Shown: positions 44,002 through 53,603, counted from the first letter of the stretch. The stretch is DNA of 64,000 nucleotides from Labilibaculum sp. DW002 (GCF_029029525.1 NZ_JAKJSC010000001.1:1426001-1490000); one strand, 5' to 3'. Made by a program: numbers and translations. Notes: generated from the letters alone by a model not told the origin.

Positions 44002-44679
44002 ATGAGAATCGATATACTTACTGTTGTTCCTGAATTATTAGAGAGTCCTCTAAATCACTCTATTATTCAAAGAGCAAAAGACAATGGAATTGTAGAAATT
44101 TACATTCACAATATCCGAGACTATTCGGAAGACAAACACAAAAAGGTTGACGACTATGCTTTTAGCGGAGGCGCAGGAATGGTAATGCGCCTAGAGCCGA
44201 TCGTTAAAGTAATTGAATCACTGACTGCAGAAAGAACTTACGACGAAATCATTTTTACGACTCCAGATGGAGACCAATATGATCAGAGGACTGCAAACAC
44301 CTTATCGATTCAAGAAAATATCATGATTCTATGTGGACACTACAAAGGAATTGACCAACGCATTCGTGATCATTTTATCACCAAAGAAATTTCAATTGGG
44401 GATTTTGTTTTAACTGGAGGAGAGTTAGCCGCAGCTATTATTGCAGATAGCGTTGTTAGACTTATACCAGGTGGAATGGGAGACGAAACTTCTGCTTTAA
44501 CAGATTCCTTTCAAGATGATCTTTTATCGCCACCTCTTTACACACGCCCTGCAGAATTCAGAGGATGGAAAGTTCCAGAAATACTACTATCTGGAGATCA
44601 TAAAAAAATTGAAAAATGGCAGGAAGAACAAGCCTACGAAAGAACAAAACGATTACGTCCTGATTTATTGGACGAATAA
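44002..44679 (+). CDS. trmD: tRNA (guanine-N1)-methyltransferase TrmD
   Basis: A 225-residue SPOUT-class enzyme that methylates G37 of tRNAs with S-adenosylmethionine, preventing frameshifting. The start at 44002 gives the family N-terminus [13 protein letters not shown]; a longer frame from 43912 is not homologous. The knot region is evident as [23 protein letters not shown] and the PGGMG loop. [19 protein letters not shown], seen here as the block RPAEF and [10 protein letters not shown], completes the fingerprint. Normal length. It is monocistronic, ended by the hairpin at 44681. Confidence 0.95.
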   Translation: MRIDILTVVPELLESPLNHSIIQRAKDNGIVEIYIHNIRDYSEDKHKKVDDYAFSGGAGMVMRLEPIVKVIESLTAERTYDEIIFTTPDGDQYDQRTANTLSIQENIMILCGHYKGIDQRIRDHFITKEISIGDFVLTGGELAAAIIADSVVRLIPGGMGDETSALTDSFQDDLLSPPLYTRPAEFRGWKVPEILLSGDHKKIEKWQEEQAYERTKRLRPDLLDE

Positions 44680-44680
44680 A

Positions 44681-44714
44681 AAAAAAGAGCTTCTGTATTG
44701 AAGCTCTTTTTTTT
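44681..44714. terminator. bidirectional terminator between trmD and rubrerythrin
   Basis: AAAAAAGAGCTTC (44681-44693) pairs with GAAGCTCTTTTTT (44700-44712) around a 6-base loop, giving T-runs in both directions between two convergent genes. Confidence 0.92.
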
Positions 44715-44722
44715 ACCAACAA

Positions 44723-45301
44723 TTAATAGTTTGTTGATTTCTTTTCAAAATAAGACTGTGGATGCTCGCAAGCAGCGCACATATTAGGAGCCTTAGTTCC
44801 TTCATGCACATAACCACAATTTCTGCAATACCACTCTTCTTTCTCTTCAGAAACAAAAACCTTCTCCTCCTCCAAGTTGCTAAGCAGCTTTAAATATCGT
44901 TGCTCATGCATTTTCTCAACCTTAGCGATCAATTTAAATGCAGTTGCCACTTTTTTGAATCCTTCTTCTTCAGCAATACGCGCAAACTCTGGATACAATT
45001 CAGTATACTCCTCATTCTCCCCACTTGCTGCAGCTTTCAAATTCTCGATTGTTGTTCCAATTTTGCCTGCTGGAAAAGCGGCTGTAATTTCAACATCACC
45101 ACCTTCTAAAAATTTAAAAAATCGTTTAGCATGCTGCATTTCCTGCTCAGCAGTCTCTACAAAAATGGCTGCAATTTGCTCATAGCCTTCTTTTTTAGCT
45201 TGCTTTGCAAAATAAGTATATCTTGCTCTTGCTTGAGACTCACCTGCGAAAGACTTCAATAAATTCTTTTCAGTTTCAGTTCCTTTTATACTTTTCTCCA
45301 T
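44723..45301 (-). CDS. rubrerythrin
   Basis: A 192-residue non-haem iron protein that reduces hydrogen peroxide in anaerobes and microaerophiles. The ferritin-like four-helix domain holds di-iron ligands in GESQARARYTYFA, ETAEQEMQHAKRF and KVEKMHEQRY. The C-terminal rubredoxin domain has two CxxC pairs (CRNCGYVHEG and CAACEHP). The ATG at 45301 gives the family start MEKSIKGTETEKNLL; a longer frame to 45358 is not homologous. It suggests an anaerobic or facultative lifestyle with oxidative-stress defence. Confidence 0.93.
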   Translation of the reverse strand: MEKSIKGTETEKNLLKSFAGESQARARYTYFAKQAKKEGYEQIAAIFVETAEQEMQHAKRFFKFLEGGDVEITAAFPAGKIGTTIENLKAAASGENEEYTELYPEFARIAEEEGFKKVATAFKLIAKVEKMHEQRYLKLLSNLEEEKVFVSEEKEEWYCRNCGYVHEGTKAPNMCAACEHPQSYFEKKSTNY

Positions 45302-45710
45302 TATTTTATTTTTTTTGATTCCATTACAAATATCCTCATTTTTCGAAGAGATTATCACAATAAAGAGAAATTTTCAACAATTTATATTCAATAAAGAAAA
45401 CGAGAATAATCTCACTTTTACACATCAATAACATTCCAACAAAGGAAATCAGTTTGACATCCAACAACGGCCAACTCAAAAGAAGCAGAAAAACAAATCC
45501 TTATTGGTAAATCCAAACAAGCCTTTATTTATATAATAATGAAAATGTATTTTTTTCAGAAAATTAATTTCACCTCAACAAGCAACAACACATTCTTAGA
45601 AGAAAAATTATTTTTTTCACTCCCCCCCTATTTAAAACCTTTGCATTAAAAAAAATGCATTTTTTAAAGGTATACCCCCTAAATTTAATAGTATTATTCA
45701 TTTTTTTTCA

Positions 45711-45718
45711 TACTTTTG
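45711..45718 (+). promoter_or_regulatory. -7 promoter box of the outer-membrane protein gene
   Basis: TACTTTTG matches TAnnTTTG exactly. It predicts a start near 45724 and a leader of about 170 bases before the ATG at 45896. No good -33 TTG is visible. Confidence 0.5.
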
Positions 45719-45756
45719 AAATCGAAACCCCTTCACATTAGGGTTAGGATAGAAAT

Positions 45757-45810
45757 TAGTTGATTTATTCCACAACTACCCCCTTTCAAAAAGGGGGTGG
45801 TTTGGTTTTT
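45757..45810 (+). promoter_or_regulatory. attenuator-like hairpin in the leader
   Basis: A 13-base-pair stem, 45774-45786 with 45790-45802 (core ACCCCCTTT/AAAGGGGGT), is followed by TTGGTTTTTT, which looks like an intrinsic terminator. No plus-strand gene ends upstream. TAGTTG (45757-45762) can instead pair with CAACTA (45773-45778), which overlaps the base of the stem, so two competing structures are possible. Confidence 0.5.
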
Positions 45811-45895
45811 TAACTAAAAAAAACAAGAAACCACATTATTGCATTTATATAATATTAACCGTTTACCATTTTTTTTTAATCTAAAATCTATTACT

Positions 45896-46639
45896 ATGTT
45901 GAAAGCAAGAAAATTTTTCGCAATACTTATATGTACTCTTGTAGTAACAGGAAATCTATTTGCACAAGAAAAAGGAGATGTTACATTTGGAGCTGACCTT
46001 ATGAGTAGATACGTATGGAGAGGAACACAATTTTCTACAGGTCCTGTAATACAACCAGCAGTTGAGTACAGCAAAGGAGGATTCGCATTAGGAGCCTGGG
46101 GATCTTATGCACAAGATGGTTCTGATGGAGCTGAAGCCGATCTATATGCTTCATACACTTTTGCTGATGATTTATTCACAGCTACTGTAACCGATTATTT
46201 TTTCCCAACAGATGGAATTGCTGTAAACAACAGCTACTTCGATTATAAAAAAGCATCTACAGGACATATCATGGAAGCTACGCTTGCTTTTAATGGGAGT
46301 GACGGATTTCCAATTAGCATTTTAGCTGCCATGAATTTCTGGGGTGCTGATCAAGACGCCAATGGCGATCAGCAAAATTCTCTTTACATCGAATTAGGAT
46401 ATGGTTTTGAATACAAAGAAGTAGCCATTGATTTATTTGCAGGTTTCACACCTATCGATGCAGACGAAGACAAAGGAGAATCAGGATTTTATGGTGACAC
46501 TGCAGGATTTGTAAACATGGGATTTACTGCATCTAAAGAAGTTGTTATCACAGAAAATTTTTCATTACCACTATCAGCATCTGTAATTGCTAACCCTATG
46601 GCTGAGAATTTATTCCTTGTTTTTGGAGTATCCTTCTAA
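45896..46639 (+). CDS. predicted outer-membrane beta-barrel protein
   Basis: A 247-residue exported protein. The signal peptide (MLKARKFFAILICTLVVTGN) is probably cut after LFAQ. The mature part is made of alternating amphipathic strands with glycine and aromatic residues (GADLMSRYVWRG, ALGAWGSYA, LYIELGYGFEY, AIDLFAGFTP) and ends in a terminal aromatic residue, LVFGVSF, the usual signature for outer-membrane insertion. The YVWRGTQFS segment resembles TorF-type small barrels. Pore substrate is unknown. The start at 45896 is chosen over an upstream frame at 45839 because the signal peptide begins there. Confidence 0.82.
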   Translation: MLKARKFFAILICTLVVTGNLFAQEKGDVTFGADLMSRYVWRGTQFSTGPVIQPAVEYSKGGFALGAWGSYAQDGSDGAEADLYASYTFADDLFTATVTDYFFPTDGIAVNNSYFDYKKASTGHIMEATLAFNGSDGFPISILAAMNFWGADQDANGDQQNSLYIELGYGFEYKEVAIDLFAGFTPIDADEDKGESGFYGDTAGFVNMGFTASKEVVITENFSLPLSASVIANPMAENLFLVFGVSF

Positions 46640-46680
46640 GCAACACTAACCTCTCCGATTGAAGCTTCTTTTGAGGCTAA

Positions 46681-46716
46681 AAAAAAAAAGCTGAATCTAT
46701 TTAGATTCAGCTTTTT
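46681..46716. terminator. bidirectional terminator between outer-membrane gene and queE
   Basis: AAAAAGCTGAATCTA (46685-46699) pairs with TAGATTCAGCTTTTT (46702-46716), giving a long stem with tails in both directions between convergent genes. Confidence 0.9.
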
Positions 46717-46736
46717 CTATTGTATTTTCAATTTCC

Positions 46737-47390
46737 CTACGGAATACGCATAAACTTATGCGACTGCAAGGAGATATTCCACTTCGGATTATTCTTCACA
46801 TACTCCACAATAGGCTTCACGTTGTGCACGTACTGACTCCATTCTGATTGTAGGAAAAGCAAACAGTCGTCACCAACCAATTTGGCATGTTCCTCGGCAA
46901 TGGCAAAATCCTTCTCAATATCGAAAATGATAACCTTAAGTTCGTTGGCTTTTTTGTATGAGCTGGCTACGGGTGCTTTATTCTCCTTTGGCGATAAGCA
47001 AATCCAATCCCATTCGCCCGTAATTTCGTATGCCCCCGAGGTTTCAAGGAAATTCTCAATATTGTGTTTTTTCAATTCCGAACACAAAGGCTCCAAATTG
47101 TATAGCGATGGCTCACCACCTGTCACCACCACCGACTTGGCAGGTGATTCAACAGCCTTGCGAACAACCTCTTCAACCGAGATTAAACGGTGCTCCTTAG
47201 GGTTCCACGAAATTTTAGAATCGCACCAACGGCAGCCTATATCGCAACCGCCAATACGTATAAAGTAAGCAGGTTTTCCTGTATGGAAACCCTCGCCCTG
47301 TATGGTGTAGAAGTCCTCAACCAAAGGTAAATCGGTTCCGGCTTCGAATATTTCTTTGTACTTATCTCTCAAATCGTTCTTCTTAACCAA
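46737..47390 (-). CDS. queE: 7-carboxy-7-deazaguanine synthase
   Basis: A 217-residue radical SAM enzyme in queuosine/7-deazaguanine biosynthesis that contracts 6-carboxytetrahydropterin to 7-carboxy-7-deazaguanine. The QueE-specific QGEG motif lies at 31-34. The iron-sulphur cluster cysteines C49, C53 and C56 form CX3CX2C (CDIGCRWC). A VTGGEPSLY segment binds S-adenosylmethionine. No other queuosine genes adjoin. A promoter with -7 box TATTTTTG (minus strand, 47430-47437) lies about 40 bases upstream. Confidence 0.92.
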   Translation of the reverse strand: MVKKNDLRDKYKEIFEAGTDLPLVEDFYTIQGEGFHTGKPAYFIRIGGCDIGCRWCDSKISWNPKEHRLISVEEVVRKAVESPAKSVVVTGGEPSLYNLEPLCSELKKHNIENFLETSGAYEITGEWDWICLSPKENKAPVASSYKKANELKVIIFDIEKDFAIAEEHAKLVGDDCLLFLQSEWSQYVHNVKPIVEYVKNNPKWNISLQSHKFMRIP

Positions 47391-47429
47391 TTAAAATCCT
47401 AAACTTTGGTTGCTCAGTAAACTGGGCTA

Positions 47430-47458
47430 CAAAAATACTTTCTTTTTAAGCATTTCAA
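47430..47458 (-). promoter_or_regulatory. promoter of queE
   Basis: The minus strand carries TTG (47456-47458), an 18-base spacer and TATTTTTG (47437-47430), both elements of the Bacteroidota promoter, 40 bases before the ATG at 47390. Confidence 0.55.
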
Positions 47459-47603
47459 AATCAAAATGAAAGATTATTTAAAATGATTCCATTCTTTAGC
47501 TCCAAATTGAGGTAATAAAAAAGAAATAAAATCTACAACAACATATTATGATTATGGAATGTTTTTTGATAATTTCACAAAATCAAACTTATCGAATCAC
47601 AGC

Positions 47604-49040
47604 ATGAACAAACTTAAATTCCTTTACTTACTCTTATTTATTTCAATACTGGCATCCTGCTCAAAAAGCAGTGATGCGCCTAATTCCCCCGAAATACCAG
47701 AAGATTTAAATCCAAAACACCTTACAATTTTCAGTGTTAATGATGTTCATGGACAAATAGATAATTTCTCTAAGATCAAATCCATTATCGACAAAGAAAG
47801 AGAATCAACAAATGTACTCGTAGTATCGGGCGGCGATCTATTTTCTGGCAATCCCGTTGTCGACAATCATCCTGAGAAAGGATATCCAATGATAGACCTA
47901 ATGAATCGAATTGGATTTGATGCAGCTGTAATCGGTAATCATGAATTTGACTATGGCACTCAATTTCTCAAGAAACGAATGGAGCAATCAGATTTTGCAT
48001 GGGTATGTGCAAATGTAGATATGCAAAATTCAGACGTACCAGAACCATTTGAATACAAAACAATAACAAAAGAAAACATAAAAATATCTCTACTCGGCTT
48101 AGTTGAAACCAACGGAAAAGATGATGGGATCATTCCTTCAACTCATCCATGGAGAGTTAAAGACATTCTATTCGAAAGAGCAGAAGACATCGCTTCACTT
48201 TTTTCCAAGGTAAAAGAAGAGGAAAAATCGGACTTATACATCGCCCTAAGTCATTTAGGGAAAAATGGCGATAGTAACTTAGCAAACAACTTCCCCTATT
48301 TTGATTTAATAATAGGTGGTCACTCGCATTCAAAATTATCTACTGAAGTAAATGGCATTCCAATCTTTCAGGCAGGTAGCAATCTTAACTATTTAGGTAA
48401 AATTTCGCTTACAGTCACAAACAAAAAAATCGAATCAATTTCCTACGAATTAATCGAGCTAAACGATATTAATGAATATGACTCAGATTTAAAAACGCTT
48501 ATCGACGAATACAATAATCAGGAATATTTAACAGATGTGATTGGTTATTCCAGCAGATACCATGATGGGGGTATGGTTGGTTGTTTCTACACCGATGCTT
48601 TACGAATTAAAATGAATGTTGATGTTTGCTTTCAAAATACAGGAGGTATTCGCTCAAGCTTAAACGAGGGAAATATTACAAAAAGGGAAATTTACGAAAT
48701 AACTCCTTTTAATAATGGGACGGTAATTTACACGATGTCTGTTCTTGACATCAAAAAATTTCTGCGAGGATCGGGATCTGGCTTCTACTATTCTGGAATA
48801 AAAATTGAACAGGTTGATCGAGATGTTGAAATAAGAGATCTTCAAAACAATGTACTGGACGATGAAACGACTCTAACAGTAGGACTAAATGATTATATTC
48901 CTGCGGTTCATGATAGTTACTTTCCAGACAATGCACAAATACAGTCAATGACTGATGCAGAAACGATTATTAGTTATTTAGAAGAAACTTCAAATCAAGT
49001 AGATTACCCTATTTGCGATCGTTATTTTAGAATGAATTAA
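47604..49040 (+). CDS. 5'-nucleotidase / metallophosphatase lipoprotein
   Basis: A 478-residue surface or periplasmic lipoprotein. The signal peptide ends LASC with lipidated C19. The calcineurin-like metallophosphatase domain has NDVHG (46-50), GGDLFSG, GNHEFDYG and GGHSHS metal-ligand motifs. The C-terminal 5'-nucleotidase domain binds nucleoside (NTGGIRSSLNEG and TPFNNGTVIY). It likely dephosphorylates extracytoplasmic nucleotides to feed nucleoside and phosphate uptake. The ATG at 47604 is chosen because it starts the signal peptide. It is convergent with the next gene. Confidence 0.9.
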   Translation: MNKLKFLYLLLFISILASCSKSSDAPNSPEIPEDLNPKHLTIFSVNDVHGQIDNFSKIKSIIDKERESTNVLVVSGGDLFSGNPVVDNHPEKGYPMIDLMNRIGFDAAVIGNHEFDYGTQFLKKRMEQSDFAWVCANVDMQNSDVPEPFEYKTITKENIKISLLGLVETNGKDDGIIPSTHPWRVKDILFERAEDIASLFSKVKEEEKSDLYIALSHLGKNGDSNLANNFPYFDLIIGGHSHSKLSTEVNGIPIFQAGSNLNYLGKISLTVTNKKIESISYELIELNDINEYDSDLKTLIDEYNNQEYLTDVIGYSSRYHDGGMVGCFYTDALRIKMNVDVCFQNTGGIRSSLNEGNITKREIYEITPFNNGTVIYTMSVLDIKKFLRGSGSGFYYSGIKIEQVDRDVEIRDLQNNVLDDETTLTVGLNDYIPAVHDSYFPDNAQIQSMTDAETIISYLEETSNQVDYPICDRYFRMN

Positions 49041-49047
49041 CCAATGA

Positions 49048-49092
49048 ATATTAAAATGATCAAGGCTATTTACGTTTTGATCATTTTAATAT
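49048..49092. terminator. convergent terminator containing a stop codon
   Basis: Perfect 16-base arms ATATTAAAATGATCAA (49048-49063) and TTGATCATTTTAATAT (49077-49092) enclose a 13-base loop. The TGA stop of the leftward lipoprotein gene (49081-49083) lies inside the arm. Confidence 0.75.
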
Positions 49093-50019
49093 ATCAGCCC
49101 ATTTTCTCCACTCAATTTCATATACGGCATGAGGAATATTTGTCTCTTCTGTGGATATATACAAAGAATCATTGTCATCAAAAACAATTGCTTCTGTTTG
49201 TGCTCCACCAAGCGAGCTTAGATCCAAACGCAAACTTTTCCCTGAAAAGAAATCTGTTCCTTTATAGGATGAAAATAGCAACACATAAGTGCGATAGTCT
49301 TTGTAACCAACCAATGCCAATACCTTACCATCTGAGCTAAGATCGGCACCTGTAATCAATAAATCTGCATCAAACTCCGCTTTCACCTTCAAGCTTTGAT
49401 TTTTAAAATCTTTCGACGCCACATACATTCGAGTTTTATAGTCAGCCCAATTTTTTGAAAAGAAATACAAGGAATCACGAAAAGCAACAAAAGCTTCACA
49501 ATCGTAATCATGATTTTGCTTTCGTGGGACAAACACATCTTGATCTGCCCAAGCAAGTGGCATTTCCTCGGCCTCAATTGAAGAACTATCTTGTGAGCTG
49601 AAACTTGATTTACGAATCCGAAGCACTCTTAAATTTTTTCGAACACCAAAATTATTTCCAAAATCACCGATATAAATATAATCCTTATCATCCGTTACAT
49701 CTTCCCAATCCAGGTTCTTAAAATTGGAAATTGCAAGTTCCTTCTTTATAACTCCTGCTTTGTTGTATGCATATAAACTCGCTGCACAGTCGCTATCGTT
49801 ATTCACCCAAAACAAATCTTGATACCAAACCAAACCTGATTGTTCATTCACTTTTGCTGATAAAGAATCCGTTACTAATACAGGTTGATAAACAATTGAC
49901 TCTAAATCAACTCCTTCCCCCTTAATATTTGGTTCAGAAACTGAATTACGAGAACAATAATTGCAAGAAAAGAGGCCAAAAAGTATGGTCAATAGACTTA
50001 AAACGATCAGATTTTTCAC
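49081..50019 (-). CDS. predicted beta-propeller-like lipoprotein, unknown function
   Basis: A 312-residue lipoprotein whose signal peptide ends GLFSC (C19). The mature part shows recurring four-strand blade-like units (SGLVWYQDLFWVNNDSD, LDWEDVTDDKDYIYIGDFGNN, DCEAFVAFRDSLYFFSKNW, TEAIVFDDNDSLYISTEE), each with an acidic turn followed by aromatic strands. This suggests a small beta-propeller, possibly ligand- or calcium-binding. I do not recognise a named family or any catalytic residues. Confidence 0.7.
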   Translation of the reverse strand: MKNLIVLSLLTILFGLFSCNYCSRNSVSEPNIKGEGVDLESIVYQPVLVTDSLSAKVNEQSGLVWYQDLFWVNNDSDCAASLYAYNKAGVIKKELAISNFKNLDWEDVTDDKDYIYIGDFGNNFGVRKNLRVLRIRKSSFSSQDSSSIEAEEMPLAWADQDVFVPRKQNHDYDCEAFVAFRDSLYFFSKNWADYKTRMYVASKDFKNQSLKVKAEFDADLLITGADLSSDGKVLALVGYKDYRTYVLLFSSYKGTDFFSGKSLRLDLSSLGGAQTEAIVFDDNDSLYISTEETNIPHAVYEIEWRKWADILK

Positions 50020-50052
50020 AGTTTATGATTTAGATACAGCACAAATCTGAAC

Positions 50053-50100
50053 AAATAAATTGATATTATCAATCATTCACAATATGATAATCAATTTATT
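50053..50100 (-). terminator. A+T-rich inverted repeat after the histidine kinase
   Basis: AATAAATTGATATTATCA and TGATAATCAATTTATT are near-complementary (one bulge) around a short loop. It lies 45-90 bases beyond the kinase gene's stop. The T-tract is weak, so termination is probable rather than certain. Confidence 0.4.
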
Positions 50101-50143
50101 TATATACATCCAATCTCACAACCAATCCCAATTGAACAATCAA

Positions 50144-53100
50144 TTAGGCAGTATTCTGCGGTAGGTAAAGGCTTAATAATTGATACAATAAATCTTCATT
50201 AATTGGTTTTGGAATATAATCCTTAAAGCCAGCTTCTTTTATTAGCTTCTTATAACTCTTTAACGCATATGCTGTTTGCGCAATGATAGGAATATTTGGT
50301 TTTGCATTTAGTATTTTTCGTGATGCCTCATATCCATCCATTAATGGCATTTTAATATCCATTAAGATTAAGGAGATAGACGATTCCGAATTCACCAGAT
50401 GAATACTCTCTTGTCCATTTTTTGCCCAAATTACGCGAGCTGCAGTTGGGCTCAACATCTCATTAATTAACAAGTAATTGTATTCAATATCTTCTACAAC
50501 TAAAATAGTTTCTCCAGCTAACTTAGGTGGCAACACTTCTATTTTTTGAGACTGCTCTTGCTCACCTACAACAACATCCGAAAGCTTAAAGTAGAAAGTT
50601 GTTCCTTCACCTTCTTTCGATTCCAGACACAATTCTCCATTCATTAATTCCGAAATCTCTTTACATATTGCTAATCCTAAACCAACTCCTGACTGACTAC
50701 ATACCAAAGGATCTTCTACTTGACGAAAAACATCGAAAATAATATCTACATCCTCATCCTTTATTCCAATACCAGAATCCGACACACTAAACAAAACATC
50801 ATTATCAATCACCCTATAACCATACTCAATTTCCCCTTTGTTGGTATACTTAATTGCATTGTTAAGCAAATTAGTTATTAGTTGCATTAACTTCGTTTTA
50901 TCTGCAGTAATAAACACTTCAGAATTTGCAAAACTAAACATCTGAGTAGTAAGATTAGACTTACCATGTTTCTTTATCTCAGCCTTTACATATTGCTGTA
51001 AGGTTAGATAAAAATCCGATAAGGAGAATTCTTCTTCTTCTAATTTGGCTTCCTTTGCTTGCAATAAGGAAACATCAAAAATGGACTCAATAATGTTCAA
51101 CAAATGTTTTCCACTCGAATTGATAATTTTATTCCATCTCTCATAACTTTCTTTCTTTGTACTCGCCTCTCCCAAGCCGCTAAACCCAATAATTGCGTTT
51201 AATGGAGTCCTTAACTCATGCGACATTGTGGCTAAAAAAGTTGATTTAAGTCGATCACTCTCCTCTGCCTTTTCCTTCGCTAGTATCAATTGCTCTTCAA
51301 AATTCCTTCTATAAAAAACTCCTGCCAACATATCAGCAAGGGTGTAAAGAAGATAAAAGTCACTTTTATTCAAATTTGGGCTACCCTCAAGTACATCAAA
51401 GCCAATAAATCCGAGTAAATGCTCACGATAAAAAAGGGGCAAATACAATCCTGACTTTTCCTCAATTTGAATCCCAAAATCCGCAGAACGAAAGGCTTCT
51501 GCTGGCAAATCAGCTAATGACGCAATGTAAATTTGTTCGTGTTTCTGAAACTTATCAATCCACCAATTTAGTTGCTCTTTAGGTATCTCTTTTTGTCCTT
51601 TTAGTAAACTTGGAACATTCTTAGCACACCATTCATGAGAGTTAACCACTTTTGATCTCATTTCATCGATAAGAAATATGTAAGTTCGATCTGCATGAAT
51701 CATCTTAGAAATATTTTGCAGAGCAAGACTAATTACTTTATCAAATTCACTTCCTCTTGAACTAACAAATTCAGCAGAAATATTACTAATTAATTTTTCT
51801 ATTTGTGATTTATGATCTAGTTTCTCTGCGGCTATTTTTTGCTCACTAACATCCCTAACAATAGACTGAATGAAATATTTTCCATTAATCTCAATGACAT
51901 TTGCATTGATAACCACAGGAAATACTTTCCCCGTTTTAGTAATGTGTTCGGTTTCGAAACGAACCCTTCCAAAATTTTTAAGTGATTCTCTTATACGATC
52001 CAACTCTACAATATCCCATTCTCCTTTTCCTGACAAATTAGGAGGAGATAAATTCAGAAATTCCTCTCTCGTATAACCATAGCGTTGTATTGCTATATCA
52101 TTCACCTCAATAAAAGTCTGAAATGCTGATTCTTTCCATGGATGAACAAAAACTGCTTCATTAAGTGAGTTAAACAGTAAACGGTACCTGGCTTCGCGCG
52201 ACTCAATCTGCTGTTGTGCTAATTTTCTCTCTGTAATATCGCTTATATAACCTTCAATAAATAAAGTTTTATTCGATGAATCTTTGATGGTAATTCCTTG
52301 TTCAATCACCCATTTAATAGTTCCATTTTTAGCAACTATTCTATATTCTACACTAAAACGTTCATCCGTTTCACTTGCTTTATTAACAGCATCTACTACA
52401 AGCTTTCTATCATCAGGGAAAATAATATCACTGAATGAAATTCTTGCATTTTCAATAATCTCATCCACTCTATAACCAGATAAATCATACACTCCGTCAC
52501 TAATAAAAAGCATCGTCCATCTCTCATCAGCCAAGCATCTATAAACCATACCTTCTAAATTCCCCATCAAGGTTGAAAGTTGCCTCTTTGCTTCATTTAT
52601 TTTTTTTTCTGATTTTTTCGAATTTGTTACATCTCTTATGATTGACGTGACTTCACCCAATTCATTGTTACTCACTCTAACTTCAAAAAAATACTTCTTA
52701 TTTTTTTGTGATGTTATCTGATATTCAAAAAGAATAAGCTCTCCAACGTATTTAAACTGCTTTTGTTTTTCTAAGAAGAGCTGGTAAAAACCTGTTTCAA
52801 AAACGTGTTCAATCTTCTTGCCAATAATAATTTTCTCTTTAAAGAATAATTCTTGATTCTCCCCATGAAAATCTAAAATTACACCATCCTTATCTACTCT
52901 TAAAATACGATCAGGAATAGTTGTCAGAAGTGCTTTTGATCGTGCAATGCTATTTATCAGCAGTTCATCCTTTTCAAGTCTTTCCGAAATATCCTCAAAA
53001 ACAGTATATACGATATCAACATCCCCTGAGTGATCGATTAATGGAATAGCTGTCAAATTAATCCACACATAATCTTTTTTTCGAGAATTATAAACCCCAA

Positions 53101-53500
53101 TAATTGTATTTGCTATCTCCTTGCCTGTTTTAAAGACCTTTTTTGCAGGATGCATACTTGCGGTCATTTCTTTTCCATCCTGATAAATATTTTTTACCGG
53201 AGGTTCAAAACGTTCAATATTTAAAAGTTTCTCATTGGTAACACCTAGAATCGTTGTAGCAGCCGGATTTGCGTAAATAATCTTGCCTTGCCTATTCCGA
53301 TGAATCACACCAAGTCCTGTAGATTTGAATAACAGTTCATACTTTCCAACCGATTTTGATAACTCTAATTCTTTAGCATAGTTCTCCTTTTCTTCTTGGA
53401 TTTTTTTTACTTGCTTTTCAAGAGTTACTATTCTTTCCTGATATTCTTCAAGATTATTCTTAGAATCTTTTGATGAATTTTTATGATTTTCCTTTGGCAT
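50144..53500 (-). CDS. soluble PAS/GAF hybrid sensor histidine kinase
   Basis: 1118 residues with no membrane segment, so it senses a cytoplasmic signal. An N-terminal coiled coil (about 15-50) is followed by PAS domains at about 52-175, 185-295, 305-428 and 435-558, and a GAF domain at 570-735. HisKA has phospho-acceptor H761 in SHELRTPLNAIIGFS. The ATPase domain shows the N box (about 877-886), G1 DSGIGI (908-913) and G2 GVGLGLAI (938-945). The receiver domain has phospho-aspartate D1048 and K1098. No separate output regulator is adjacent; signal would pass by phosphorelay. The Lrp gene lies upstream. Confidence 0.92.
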   Translation of the reverse strand: MPKENHKNSSKDSKNNLEEYQERIVTLEKQVKKIQEEKENYAKELELSKSVGKYELLFKSTGLGVIHRNRQGKIIYANPAATTILGVTNEKLLNIERFEPPVKNIYQDGKEMTASMHPAKKVFKTGKEIANTIIGVYNSRKKDYVWINLTAIPLIDHSGDVDIVYTVFEDISERLEKDELLINSIARSKALLTTIPDRILRVDKDGVILDFHGENQELFFKEKIIIGKKIEHVFETGFYQLFLEKQKQFKYVGELILFEYQITSQKNKKYFFEVRVSNNELGEVTSIIRDVTNSKKSEKKINEAKRQLSTLMGNLEGMVYRCLADERWTMLFISDGVYDLSGYRVDEIIENARISFSDIIFPDDRKLVVDAVNKASETDERFSVEYRIVAKNGTIKWVIEQGITIKDSSNKTLFIEGYISDITERKLAQQQIESREARYRLLFNSLNEAVFVHPWKESAFQTFIEVNDIAIQRYGYTREEFLNLSPPNLSGKGEWDIVELDRIRESLKNFGRVRFETEHITKTGKVFPVVINANVIEINGKYFIQSIVRDVSEQKIAAEKLDHKSQIEKLISNISAEFVSSRGSEFDKVISLALQNISKMIHADRTYIFLIDEMRSKVVNSHEWCAKNVPSLLKGQKEIPKEQLNWWIDKFQKHEQIYIASLADLPAEAFRSADFGIQIEEKSGLYLPLFYREHLLGFIGFDVLEGSPNLNKSDFYLLYTLADMLAGVFYRRNFEEQLILAKEKAEESDRLKSTFLATMSHELRTPLNAIIGFSGLGEASTKKESYERWNKIINSSGKHLLNIIESIFDVSLLQAKEAKLEEEEFSLSDFYLTLQQYVKAEIKKHGKSNLTTQMFSFANSEVFITADKTKLMQLITNLLNNAIKYTNKGEIEYGYRVIDNDVLFSVSDSGIGIKDEDVDIIFDVFRQVEDPLVCSQSGVGLGLAICKEISELMNGELCLESKEGEGTTFYFKLSDVVVGEQEQSQKIEVLPPKLAGETILVVEDIEYNYLLINEMLSPTAARVIWAKNGQESIHLVNSESSISLILMDIKMPLMDGYEASRKILNAKPNIPIIAQTAYALKSYKKLIKEAGFKDYIPKPINEDLLYQLLSLYLPQNTA

Positions 53501-53603
53501 ATGTCACTTTTTCACACGTATATATACTATACAACATTACATGTGAATAAGTTACAAATTATATTCGGATATTTATATCTTGATATATTTATTTATCTGC
53601 ATA

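Larger units (their letters stand above)
45302..45895. other. long A+T-rich intergenic region with leader of outer-membrane gene
   Basis: 594 bases without a gene. The left part is the rubrerythrin upstream region. A small A+T-rich hairpin with T-tail occurs at 45642-45665 (TGCATT/AATGCA). A TAnnTTTG box is at 45711-45718, and the resulting leader carries the stem-loop at 45774-45802. Homopolymer C and G runs (CCCCCCC near 45622, CCCCC and GGGGG in the stem) stand out against the background. Confidence 0.6.

Noticed and set aside
45642-45665. Independent strong terminator upstream of the outer-membrane gene
   Set aside because: The stem is only six A/T-rich pairs and no gene ends before it on the plus strand; listed only as part of the intergenic description.
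49044-49340. 98-codon plus-strand frame opposite the lipoprotein gene
   Set aside because: It starts inside the terminator hairpin and runs antisense to a well-supported lipoprotein gene.
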